In this document: positions 45,097 to 53,136 of the stretch, in pieces
Layout of the letters: the number at the start of each line of letters is the position of its first letter
Position numbering within the stretch: position 1 is the first letter of the stretch
Assembly: GCF_046195335.1 (NCBI RefSeq)
Contig: NZ_CP176093.1
From: Methanospirillum lacunae
Lineage (GTDB): Archaea > Halobacteriota > Methanomicrobia > Methanomicrobiales > Methanospirillaceae
DNA: 64,000 bases
Strand: one strand, 5' to 3'
Made by a program: the position numbers and the translations under genes
The notes under the pieces: model-generated
The model's database searches: none
The model's input: only the letters and a program-made list of their open reading frames with translations
Told to the model about the DNA's origin: nothing

Positions 45097-46572
45097 ATGT
45101 GTGCCAGATATCAGAAATTTTTAACTGATTATCTCAAAAAACTAGATCTATACGATTTAGGTATACTCTCTGCAGTGATTCTTTACACATTTGTATTTTC
45201 ATATATCACTCTGTTTGAATTATCACTCTTCCAGTTAGGAAGAGATGTCGCAATATTTAACCAGGCATTCTGGACAACACTGCACTCAGGTGGACTATTA
45301 GAAAACTCTTTTGAAGGAGTTTCTCATTTCGGATATCATTTTTCTCCCATACTGTTGAGTATTCTGCCTCTCTACCTCATTGCCCCAGGACCTCAGATTC
45401 TTTTAATTAGCCAGAGTGTATTACTCGGACTTGGAGCAATCCCAATTTACATCTGTGGAAAAGAATTGTTAGGCAAAAAAGCTGGAATTACTATCGGAAT
45501 TCTCTATCTCCTTTATCCAGCAGTTCACGGAGCAAATCTCTTTGCGTTTCATGAACTTGCATTTCTCCCTCTTTTTCTGGGCATTGGGCTGCTTGGCTTT
45601 ATCACTGGAAAAAAGAATCTCTTTTTTATTTCGTGTATAATCTGTCTTCTCATCAAGGAAGATGTAGCCATCATTATTGGCATGATGGGACTCGTAGGAA
45701 TTTTTAGGGAATGGCTGATCCAGAAGAAAATTGATTGGAGAAATATTGTTTTAGTCCTTCTTTCTGTACTAATTCTGGTCACATATATATTTATTATGAA
45801 ACCTGCATTTGGGTTGGCTGATACATCTGACAGTGTTCAATTTATTTCGCAATACTCTGACCCATATGCGAACGTGAAGGGGGATGCATATCATAGATTT
45901 ATATTCCTGTTTCAGATGTTTATTCCTCTCATATTTTCTCCTCTGTTCTCGCCGGAGTTACTCATCATTTCAATACCCTCCCTGATCGAAATCTTGTTTT
46001 CATCCCCAGATGTTTTCGTATATTATAATATTTTTAGCCATTATCCACTCTTAATCACACCAATATTCTTTATGGCAACGATTCTCTCTCTATTGAAAGT
46101 GAAACTATGTGATTATCCAAGAATCAAGAGGCTGTTCTATCCTCTTCTGATTCTCATGTTAGTTGCATCCTGTGCTTCGACAATAATGTATTCCCCGGTA
46201 AATAGCCTTGGAAGTATCCTCTCATTTTATCCTTCGGAGCAATTTACTAAAGAGCAGGAAACCCTGAATAAAATGAGTGCCATCATCCCGGTATCCGCCT
46301 CTGTGTCTACCCAATGGCAACTTCTTACCCTGATGTCAGAAAGATATTCAGTATGGGAAGGATATCATCCTAATGCAGATGTTATTCTCCTATTTCCATA
46401 TTATAACGGGGCAAATATCTTTTCTGATTATAAAAAAGAGATCATAAGTAATTATGATCAAATCGATATTGGAAAGAATTTTTACCTATTTGTCAGAAAA
46501 GGCCAGACCGAATTAAAAAATGATATTATAGACGGATTGAATAATGCAGGAATCGCCATTAATTCACCATAA
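45097..46572 (+). CDS. DUF2079 polytopic membrane protein, copy 2
   Basis: A 491-residue membrane protein with about ten helices, paralogous to the gene at 30748. It has the family motif RDVAIFNQAFWTTLHSGGLLENS after the first helix, HFGYHFSPILLSILPLYL, and KEDVAIIIGMMGLVG, each with a counterpart in copy 1. It opens an AT-rich run of three same-strand genes with a DPM1-like glycosyltransferase and a flippase-like protein, which strengthens the case that DUF2079 proteins use or transfer lipid-linked sugars. Exact reaction unknown. Confidence 0.82.
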   Translation: MCARYQKFLTDYLKKLDLYDLGILSAVILYTFVFSYITLFELSLFQLGRDVAIFNQAFWTTLHSGGLLENSFEGVSHFGYHFSPILLSILPLYLIAPGPQILLISQSVLLGLGAIPIYICGKELLGKKAGITIGILYLLYPAVHGANLFAFHELAFLPLFLGIGLLGFITGKKNLFFISCIICLLIKEDVAIIIGMMGLVGIFREWLIQKKIDWRNIVLVLLSVLILVTYIFIMKPAFGLADTSDSVQFISQYSDPYANVKGDAYHRFIFLFQMFIPLIFSPLFSPELLIISIPSLIEILFSSPDVFVYYNIFSHYPLLITPIFFMATILSLLKVKLCDYPRIKRLFYPLLILMLVASCASTIMYSPVNSLGSILSFYPSEQFTKEQETLNKMSAIIPVSASVSTQWQLLTLMSERYSVWEGYHPNADVILLFPYYNGANIFSDYKKEIISNYDQIDIGKNFYLFVRKGQTELKNDIIDGLNNAGIAINSP

Positions 46573-46608
46573 TTTAAACATTTAGGGATTTGTTACCTTC
46601 CATAAACC

Positions 46609-47319
46609 ATGAATAGTCTTTCAATAATTATTCCAACATACAATGAAGAAGAAAATATTGGGAAAATAATAGTTACATTACAAAAAATTCTTGAAAATAA
46701 CTCAATTCCCTATGAAATTCTGGTAATGGATGATAAATCAACAGATAAAACTCAAACAATTGTTCAGAATATCTCAAAGAGTTCTTTGAATATTCATTTG
46801 ATTATCAGGTTAAGAGATCATGGCTTGTCTCAGTCAGTTGTGGACGGATTCTCACGTGCCCAAAACAACCTTCTCATTGTGATGGATGCAGATTTTTCGC
46901 ATCCACCTTCTGCGGTTGTTGAGTTATATAATGCTCTGACAAAAGGTTATGACCTCGCAATTGGAAGCAGGTATATTAAGGGGGGTGCCATTGAAAACTG
47001 GCCAGTTGAGAGAAAAATTCTCTCCTTTGGAGCAACATTCCTTGCTAGACTTTTATTCCCAGATATTAATGATCCAGTTAGTGGCTTTTTTGGTTTACAC
47101 AGAAGAATATTGGAGGGGGCCAGGTTGAAGCCCAGAGGATATAAGATATTACTTGAGGTCCTTGGCAAAAGTAATTGGAATAGTATAATTGAGCTGCCAA
47201 TTACATTCGTTGAACGTGAAGGTGGTTCAAGTAAATTGAATTTGAAAGTAATATTCCAGTATATCATCCAGTTTACAGATATTGCAACATTCAGGGTTTG
47301 TCATCGTTTCCATGAATAA
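46609..47319 (+). CDS. Family 2 glycosyltransferase, dolichyl-phosphate mannose synthase-like
   Basis: A 236-residue GT-A enzyme without membrane helices, similar to DPM1, which moves a sugar from a nucleotide donor to dolichyl phosphate on the cytoplasmic face. Features are SIIIPTYNEEENIGKII, VMDDKSTDKTQTIV, the metal-binding IVMDADFSHPP (DxD), AIGSRYIKGG, DPVSGFFGLHRRIL and ITFVEREGGSSKLN. It lies between DUF2079 and a flippase-like gene and overlaps the latter by eight bases, so it probably makes the lipid-linked sugar used by the membrane proteins. The donor sugar (mannose or glucose) is not determined. Confidence 0.88.
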   Translation: MNSLSIIIPTYNEEENIGKIIVTLQKILENNSIPYEILVMDDKSTDKTQTIVQNISKSSLNIHLIIRLRDHGLSQSVVDGFSRAQNNLLIVMDADFSHPPSAVVELYNALTKGYDLAIGSRYIKGGAIENWPVERKILSFGATFLARLLFPDINDPVSGFFGLHRRILEGARLKPRGYKILLEVLGKSNWNSIIELPITFVEREGGSSKLNLKVIFQYIIQFTDIATFRVCHRFHE

Positions 47320-48316
47320 CTCGGTTAGTACCCTTTCATGGGAAAAGATCAGAGAACACCTGAACCATTACTGGCAATATTATCTGGGAATTTTCCTTTT
47401 TATCTCAATTCTCCGCCTCATATTCAGTGGCCAGACCCAGGTAATGCCGGATTTAATAAATATCTGGTTCATCATTCTTGCCGGGTTCAGTTATCTTCTC
47501 AATAATATCCTGATGAGTTTCAGGCTACGGCGGATATTATCACATCTCGACATCAAAACTTCTTTTTCTCAGGTATTTTCTTCCCACATGGGCGGTATGC
47601 TCCTATCAGATTTCACACCAGGAAGAAGCGGGTATCTATCAGTTGCAGTTTTTTTCAATAGGAAAGGTATCAGTTATGAAAAAGGGCTTGCATCGATTAC
47701 CGGGACCTTTATCTATGAATTTCTTTTCAAGTTAGGGCTGGCGCTTTTGTCAGTTCTTTTCATGTATTCAACTATCTTCGGAAATTCGATACTTATATGG
47801 TGCGGCGCTACCGTCGGGATTATTCTCACACTCATAGGCCTGTACCTTCTTGCTGTATATCCACCTGGTTTTGCGTTAGATCTTGGAAGGAAATTCTCAA
47901 TTGTTAGTCGTCTGCTTGAAACAGGCAGAGAGTGCCAGAACCTTCATGTGAAAGTCCCATTTGTTATTTTCATATCAGGCATTTGCTGGATCCTCCGGGG
48001 ATTTGAATGGTATTGTCTTGCCATGGCTATTGGAATCAGTTCGATCCAGTTTTCAGATGCCTTATTTTTAAATCCATTACTCACACTCCTCTCTTTCGTT
48101 CCAATAAGCCCTTCAGGAATAGGTTTTCAGGAGAGCGGTATCGTTGGTGTCTTCTCCATTCTCGGGATAGGACTAACCCTTTCCCTCTGGTTTGCACTAC
48201 TTGTCAGGTTTATTGAGACTGGAATTGATCTTATTGGATTATTTGAGGTCTTTCCACAGATATCCAATTCGATAAAAAAGGGTATATCAGGTCTAATTGA
48301 CAAGAGAAAATGGTAA
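47312..48316 (+). CDS. UPF0104/LPG-synthase-like flippase domain membrane protein
   Basis: A 334-residue membrane protein with about seven or eight helices of the UPF0104 (lysylphosphatidylglycerol synthase transmembrane) family, which includes candidates for lipid or lipid-sugar flipping. Typical patterns are FSQVFSSHMGGMLLSDFTPGRSGYLSVAVF, SITGTFIYEFLFKLGLALLS and PLLTLLSFVPISPSGIGFQESG. The ATG at 47312 overlaps the stop of the glycosyltransferase gene; a TTG ten codons earlier is less likely. Together with its two upstream neighbours it forms a lipid-linked glycan unit (inference). It converges on rbcL with eight bases between the stops. Confidence 0.82.
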   Translation: MNNSVSTLSWEKIREHLNHYWQYYLGIFLFISILRLIFSGQTQVMPDLINIWFIILAGFSYLLNNILMSFRLRRILSHLDIKTSFSQVFSSHMGGMLLSDFTPGRSGYLSVAVFFNRKGISYEKGLASITGTFIYEFLFKLGLALLSVLFMYSTIFGNSILIWCGATVGIILTLIGLYLLAVYPPGFALDLGRKFSIVSRLLETGRECQNLHVKVPFVIFISGICWILRGFEWYCLAMAIGISSIQFSDALFLNPLLTLLSFVPISPSGIGFQESGIVGVFSILGIGLTLSLWFALLVRFIETGIDLIGLFEVFPQISNSIKKGISGLIDKRKW

Positions 48317-48324
48317 TTCAGGTA

Positions 48325-49530
48325 TTATACCTTTACTTTTCCCCACTTTTCCAAGGCACGCCTTAACTCGTTATGATCTTCTGCATATGTTGCTAGCGGG
48401 ATCTCTTCCATGGCTGCATCAACTGCCTGACGCATTGCAGTTGCTCCGGCACGGGTCCCGTCTGGGTGTCCATGTATGCCACCCCCAGCCTGAAGGATCA
48501 GATCGCTACCAAGAACCCTGATCTCTTCCACTACTCCACCAGGATGAATCCCACCACTCGAAACAGGGAAGACACTTTTGATACCATGCCAAGGATGAGT
48601 CAGGGTCCGGTTGTCACCAATGAGCTCTTGCATATCATGTTCCATCTTTCCTGATACTGTTCCGGTATGGAGTTGATCACCACCAAGCATCCGCACTAAC
48701 CTGCAAAATGGACGCATCGCAATCCCATGCTCACGATTCCTCGTTATTGCAGCATGCATAGTACGGTGAATATGAAGCGGCAGATTGATGGATGGATCCT
48801 CTGCAATGACTCTGACAGCATCAAACCCACAGACGATGACATCTATCATCAGCATGTTTGCTCCCATCTCCTTTGCCTGCCTGGCTCGTTCAAGGATCTT
48901 ATCCCCGGCAGTGGATATGTTGACAGCGTAGAGCACATTTCTACCGGTTTCCGATTTCACCTGATCGAGTTTCTCCATCACCGCTGGAAGACGCTCTGAA
49001 ATCGGGCAGAATTTCTGATCGGTAAGGGTTTCATCATCCTTGATCAGATCAACACCCCCGATAGCTGCTTCGTATGCAACCTCAGCAGTATCCTTTGGGT
49101 TCAAACCGACTTTTGGTTTGATGATAGTCCCGACATGCGGCCGGTCAGTAGTTCCAACCAGTTTTCTGACACCTTCGATCCCAAACTTTGGCCCTTTAAA
49201 GGGGATGATCTCCTTGGGGAATTCCACATCAAGCAGTCTGACCCCTGCAATACGCGATAAGCCAAAGAGGTTACCGGCAAAAACAGACAGATATTGGGGG
49301 ATATTTCCAATTTCAAATATTTCGGCAGGATACCTGATTGCTACCTGGTACCCATCTCCTGATGGAGTGATCTTTCCAACCTGGCCATCAAGATAATGCA
49401 CGTACTCTTCCCGGGTAGAGACATCAGTCCAGGTCCCGGTAGTCTGTTCCTCGGCAATGGCTTTGGCCGCCCACTCCGGAGTTATGCCCTCTTTGGGGCG
49501 GAAGTAATAGGTTGCAACTGCATCTGCCAT
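48325..49530 (-). CDS. rbcL: RuBisCO large subunit, archaeal form III
   Basis: A 401-residue form III RuBisCO, fixing CO2 onto ribulose-1,5-bisphosphate to give two 3-phosphoglycerates. Catalytic residues are present: GTIIKPKVGL (Lys of the first loop), GGVDLIKDDE (carbamylated Lys with Asp and Glu metal ligands), HRTMHAA, the loop-6 Lys in SGKMEHD, SSGGIHPG and GGGIHGHPDG. HRTMHAA differs from the common HRAMHA by Thr. It sits two bases after the ribose-1,5-bisphosphate isomerase gene, so both are co-transcribed. In methanogens this enzyme works in AMP/nucleoside salvage or, where phosphoribulokinase exists (reported for Methanospirillum), in a reductive hexulose-phosphate cycle. AMP phosphorylase and PRK are not in the window. 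Confidence 0.96.
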   Translation of the reverse strand: MADAVATYYFRPKEGITPEWAAKAIAEEQTTGTWTDVSTREEYVHYLDGQVGKITPSGDGYQVAIRYPAEIFEIGNIPQYLSVFAGNLFGLSRIAGVRLLDVEFPKEIIPFKGPKFGIEGVRKLVGTTDRPHVGTIIKPKVGLNPKDTAEVAYEAAIGGVDLIKDDETLTDQKFCPISERLPAVMEKLDQVKSETGRNVLYAVNISTAGDKILERARQAKEMGANMLMIDVIVCGFDAVRVIAEDPSINLPLHIHRTMHAAITRNREHGIAMRPFCRLVRMLGGDQLHTGTVSGKMEHDMQELIGDNRTLTHPWHGIKSVFPVSSGGIHPGGVVEEIRVLGSDLILQAGGGIHGHPDGTRAGATAMRQAVDAAMEEIPLATYAEDHNELRRALEKWGKVKV

Positions 49531-49532
49531 GG

Positions 49533-50489
49533 TTACTCTTCCTCACAGTACGGGTAATCGATACAAAGATTGTCCATATCCCATTGAAGATGCTCTTTTA
49601 TGATTATGTATGCCATCCCGGGCGGGATCTCACCGTGCTCAGTGATGATAAGGTCCACATATTCAGCTGGAGTCACGTCAAAGGTCGGATTTCTGACCGT
49701 TACATGTGGGAGGGTTGCGCGGGCAGCATCAGGAAGAACCTCGTCTGCTGATCGTTCCTCGATCAGTATCCGCTCTCCAAGGATGGTACGTGGAGCGAAC
49801 TTGTAGGTTTCTGCAGCCACCAGAAAGTTCACTCGTGCTTCCTTGGCTGCGAGAGCTATCTGGGAAGTCCCTATCTTATTTATGACAGCCCCATTCACTG
49901 TGATTGCGTCTGCACCGGTGATACAGAGATCAACCTCTTTCATAAAATACCGGGCTGCTGAATCAACGATGAAATTAGTCTTTATTCCTGCATCAGAAAG
50001 AGTTTTTATTGTAATATGTCCTTGGTTTCGTGGCCGTACTTCCGTAGCATAAACCTCAATATCCATTCCCTGCTGGTGGGCAGTGAGGATACACTGAAGT
50101 GCCGCTTCAGAATTACAGTGGGTCATAACCACATCACCATCCCTGATATGTCGTGCACCAATTTCACCTATCTTTGCGACTGCCTGTTCAGAATGGATGA
50201 TAAATGCCTGTGCACGTTCTTCAAGACCTGACTTCGCCTCATCAAGGGTTTTTGCCAGGGACAGGGGTTTTGAGATCAGATTGACTGCATTGGGCAGAGA
50301 CACCGCGGTAGGTCTGACACCTGCAAGCATCTCTGATGCCACCATCATACGCTCCTGGTATGATTTCAGATCCTGATATGTGCCAGACTGGGAATGAGCA
50401 AGCAGTGCTTTCGCAGCAGCACGTGCAATCCTTCCGGCACCCCGGATCTCCATGCTCCTGATCCGGTCTGCAGTCTCCTCAAGGGTCAT
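49533..50489 (-). CDS. Ribose 1,5-bisphosphate isomerase
   Basis: A 318-residue member of the eIF2B/M1Pi-related family that converts ribose-1,5-bisphosphate to ribulose-1,5-bisphosphate, the substrate of RuBisCO. Recognisable segments are EIRGAGRIARAAAKALL, VRPTAVSLPNAVNLI, VMTHCNSEAALQCILTAHQQG (catalytic Cys), YATEVRPRNQG and the Asp in CITGADAITVNGAVINKIGTSQIAL. Immediately upstream of rbcL (two bases between stop and start), so the pair makes and uses RuBP together. Methylthioribose-1-phosphate isomerase and eIF2B-alpha share the fold; the RuBisCO linkage decides the call. Confidence 0.93.
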   Translation of the reverse strand: MTLEETADRIRSMEIRGAGRIARAAAKALLAHSQSGTYQDLKSYQERMMVASEMLAGVRPTAVSLPNAVNLISKPLSLAKTLDEAKSGLEERAQAFIIHSEQAVAKIGEIGARHIRDGDVVMTHCNSEAALQCILTAHQQGMDIEVYATEVRPRNQGHITIKTLSDAGIKTNFIVDSAARYFMKEVDLCITGADAITVNGAVINKIGTSQIALAAKEARVNFLVAAETYKFAPRTILGERILIEERSADEVLPDAARATLPHVTVRNPTFDVTPAEYVDLIITEHGEIPPGMAYIIIKEHLQWDMDNLCIDYPYCEEE

Positions 50490-50602
50490 AATATGATATT
50501 ATACCCCGATGCCATAGAATCCCTGTGCCTCCTCGAACTTCAGGATCTGAATTATTTGGAGGATCGGTATTATTCTTCAAGGCGGTGATCTCTCTATCAC
50601 CT

Positions 50603-51409
50603 ATGTCAATTGCAGTTGTCTTTGACAGTGCAGGAACGCTTCTTCATACCTACCGAATAGCCAAAGATGTAGATTCGGGAGAATTATTTCCAGATATCGA
50701 GACGACAATGCTCACATTCGCAGATCCAAACCGGGTCCTTTGTGTTATTCATGCCCATTCACATGGCATTATGGCAGCACCACAAGATCAGCTCTTCTCA
50801 TCGTTCCTGAAAGAGCATCAACTGGGGTTTGGAATATCCTGCACCCGTCGTGTTGTTGAAGCCGAAGAGATCGGCAGAATTCTGATGAATGATACGCATG
50901 TCAGGGTCGGGGATATGCAGGAGTGCATGAGGATCATCTGGTCAAAGATAAAAGAAGAGGCGATCGTTGCTCTAAACAGTGGGGTCATAGTTCATACAGG
51001 CAAACACCGGATCGAGTTTACAGTTACTGCCGGAGGAACCCCATTCCCAGGAGCGAAGGAGACGATACGTGAACTACACAGGTTAGGAGTAGCCACCTTT
51101 ATTGCATCAGGGGACAGGGAGGCGAAGCTTGAGCGAATGGCAGATTACCTCGGAATACCCCGGGACCAGGTATTCGGAGTTGCAACACCCACAGTGAAAG
51201 AACGGATAGTCAAAGATCTAAAAGAAGAGTATGATACGGTGCTCATGGTTGGAGATTCGATAAATGATCTGTTGGCGATGCGGGCTGCAGATATTGCAGT
51301 CCTGACCGAACAACAGTGTTCACATAAACCAGATGAACTGATAGCGGCTGTCAACCACCGAATCCATGATGTCAGGGAAGTTATTGGCATCATCAATCCC
51401 CTTATCTAA
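50603..51409 (+). CDS. HAD-family phosphatase-like protein at the head of the MCR-activation cluster
   Basis: A 268-residue HAD-superfamily protein. Motif I is VVFDSAGTLLH, where the second Asp of the usual DxD is replaced by Ala-Gly, motif II is IASGDREAKL, and motifs III/IV are in TPTVKERIVKDL and VLMVGDSINDLLAMRAADIAV; the pattern is close to P-type ATPase P-domains. The ATG at 50603 places MSIAVVFDSAG at the start; an in-frame start 26 codons upstream adds unrelated residues. It is divergent from the R15P isomerase gene and 108 bases before atwA. A link to MCR activation is guilt by association only. Confidence 0.82.
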   Translation: MSIAVVFDSAGTLLHTYRIAKDVDSGELFPDIETTMLTFADPNRVLCVIHAHSHGIMAAPQDQLFSSFLKEHQLGFGISCTRRVVEAEEIGRILMNDTHVRVGDMQECMRIIWSKIKEEAIVALNSGVIVHTGKHRIEFTVTAGGTPFPGAKETIRELHRLGVATFIASGDREAKLERMADYLGIPRDQVFGVATPTVKERIVKDLKEEYDTVLMVGDSINDLLAMRAADIAVLTEQQCSHKPDELIAAVNHRIHDVREVIGIINPLI

Positions 51410-51517
51410 TTTTTCCTAACCATCTGATGAAAAAAATTCACGCCCGTGAATGGCATACTACAGGAAATAAAGTATTACCCACCAGAGCACACCAGTACAC
51501 CAGACAGTGAGTGCATC

Positions 51518-53122
51518 ATGAGACCCCTGATCACAGTTGAGAACCTCTCAATGGTATTTGATGGAAAGACGGTAATCAAGGATTTGTCGTTCACCCTTGC
51601 AGAAGGAGAGATTCTCGGGATCATCGGCCGGAGCGGGGCAGGAAAGACCGTCCTGATGCATCTGCTCCGCGGGGTGGATCAGCCACCCACCGGAGGAAGA
51701 GTTCTATATCATATCGCAGCATGTGACGGATGCGAGTACGTAACAATAGGAAGTCACGAGGGAACGGCCTGTCCCCGCTGCGGTGCTCTCCTGAAATCCA
51801 TTGATGTTGATTTCTGGAATCCTGATAATGAAGGGATGAAGCGTCGTATCATGCTTCGCAATGCTATCATGTTCCAGCGGACCTTTGCCCTGTATGGTAA
51901 TGACCGGGTTATCGATAACGTTCTCAAAGCCCTTGACGATGTAAGTTTTCCATCCCACAAAGCAGTCTCCCGGGCAGCAGACCTCGTGGATCAGGTAAGA
52001 CTCTCTCACAGAATGATGCATATTGCCCGTGATCTTTCTGGCGGTGAGAAACAGAGGGTTGTGCTTGCCAGACAACTTGCAAAAGAACCATTCTGTCTCT
52101 TTGCAGATGAACCGACCGGAACCCTTGATCCAAAGACTGCATCAATAGTACATCAGGTGCTCAAGGAATCGGCAGAAGAGACAGGTATGGCAATGGTGGT
52201 CACCTCTCATTTCTCTCAGATTCTTGAGGATATTGTTCATCGTGCTATTCTTCTGGATGATGGTGCCATAAAAGCCATCGGGACGCCTGCAGAGGTTACT
52301 GAAGTCTTCATGCAGGGATACCACGATGACGAGCAGTTTGGTGCCATCGAAGTGGGAGAAGAGATCATGCGTGCGAGAGAACTATCCAAACGGTACGTCT
52401 CCCTTGACCGCGGACTCATCAGGGCAGTAGATCTTGTTGACCTCTCTGTTAACAGGAAAGAGATATTAGGAATCATTGGAACATCAGGGGCAGGAAAGAC
52501 CACCTTATCAAAAATGATCGCCGGAATCCTGGAACCGACCAGCGGGGACCTGATTGCCAAGGTGGGTGATGAATGGGTTGATATGACCAAACCCGGCTTT
52601 GAATTCAGGGGAAGGGCCAAACAATATATTGGTCTCCTTCATCAGGAGTATGATCTCTTTCCTCACCGGACTGTACTTGACAATCTTACAGATGCAATAG
52701 GTCTGGAATTTCCAAAAGAACTCGCAATGCGCAAAGCCATCATCACTCTTAAGATGGCTGGGTTCACAACTGAAAAGAGTAAAGAGATCCTTGAGAGGCT
52801 CCCGGGAACACTTTCGGAAGGGGAACGGCACCGGGTGGCTCTTGCCCAGGTTCTTATCAGGGAGCCCCATGTGGTGGTTCTTGATGAGCCAACCGGAACA
52901 ATGGATCTCATAACTAAGGTTGATGTAAAACACTCAATCATGCATTCACGTGAAGAGATGGAGGAAACATTCATCATCGTATCGCATGATATGGATTTTG
53001 TAAGGGACACCTGCGATCGGTGTGCATTAATGCGGTTTGGGAAGATTGTTAAAGTTGGTCCGACTGCTGAGGTTCTTGCAGAAGTGACTGAGCAGGAACG
53101 ACAGACCATGGCCGCGGAGTAA
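51518..53122 (+). CDS. atwA: Methyl-coenzyme M reductase activation component A2 (AtwA)
   Basis: A double ABC-type ATPase of 534 residues without membrane domains that powers reductive activation of methyl-coenzyme M reductase (MCR). The first cassette has GRSGAGKT, then a zinc-ribbon-like insertion (CDGC...CPRCG), LSGGEKQRVVLARQLA and LFADEPTGTLD. The second has GTSGAGKTT, LSEGERHRVALAQVL and VVLDEPTGTMD. The ATG at 51518 (MRPLITVENLSMVF) fits the family; a GTG 24 codons upstream would add a non-conserved extension. It is followed after 14 bases by mmp3 and then five further marker genes, matching the composition of the activation complex known from Methanothermobacter. Confidence 0.95.
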   Translation: MRPLITVENLSMVFDGKTVIKDLSFTLAEGEILGIIGRSGAGKTVLMHLLRGVDQPPTGGRVLYHIAACDGCEYVTIGSHEGTACPRCGALLKSIDVDFWNPDNEGMKRRIMLRNAIMFQRTFALYGNDRVIDNVLKALDDVSFPSHKAVSRAADLVDQVRLSHRMMHIARDLSGGEKQRVVLARQLAKEPFCLFADEPTGTLDPKTASIVHQVLKESAEETGMAMVVTSHFSQILEDIVHRAILLDDGAIKAIGTPAEVTEVFMQGYHDDEQFGAIEVGEEIMRARELSKRYVSLDRGLIRAVDLVDLSVNRKEILGIIGTSGAGKTTLSKMIAGILEPTSGDLIAKVGDEWVDMTKPGFEFRGRAKQYIGLLHQEYDLFPHRTVLDNLTDAIGLEFPKELAMRKAIITLKMAGFTTEKSKEILERLPGTLSEGERHRVALAQVLIREPHVVVLDEPTGTMDLITKVDVKHSIMHSREEMEETFIIVSHDMDFVRDTCDRCALMRFGKIVKVGPTAEVLAEVTEQERQTMAAE

Positions 53123-53136
53123 CCAGGGAGGATATT

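Noticed and set aside
45549..45782. Minus-strand ORF inside the DUF2079 gene
   Set aside because: It lies wholly inside a well-supported membrane-protein gene and reads as basic, Met/Ile/Ser-rich sequence typical of the reverse of hydrophobic codons.
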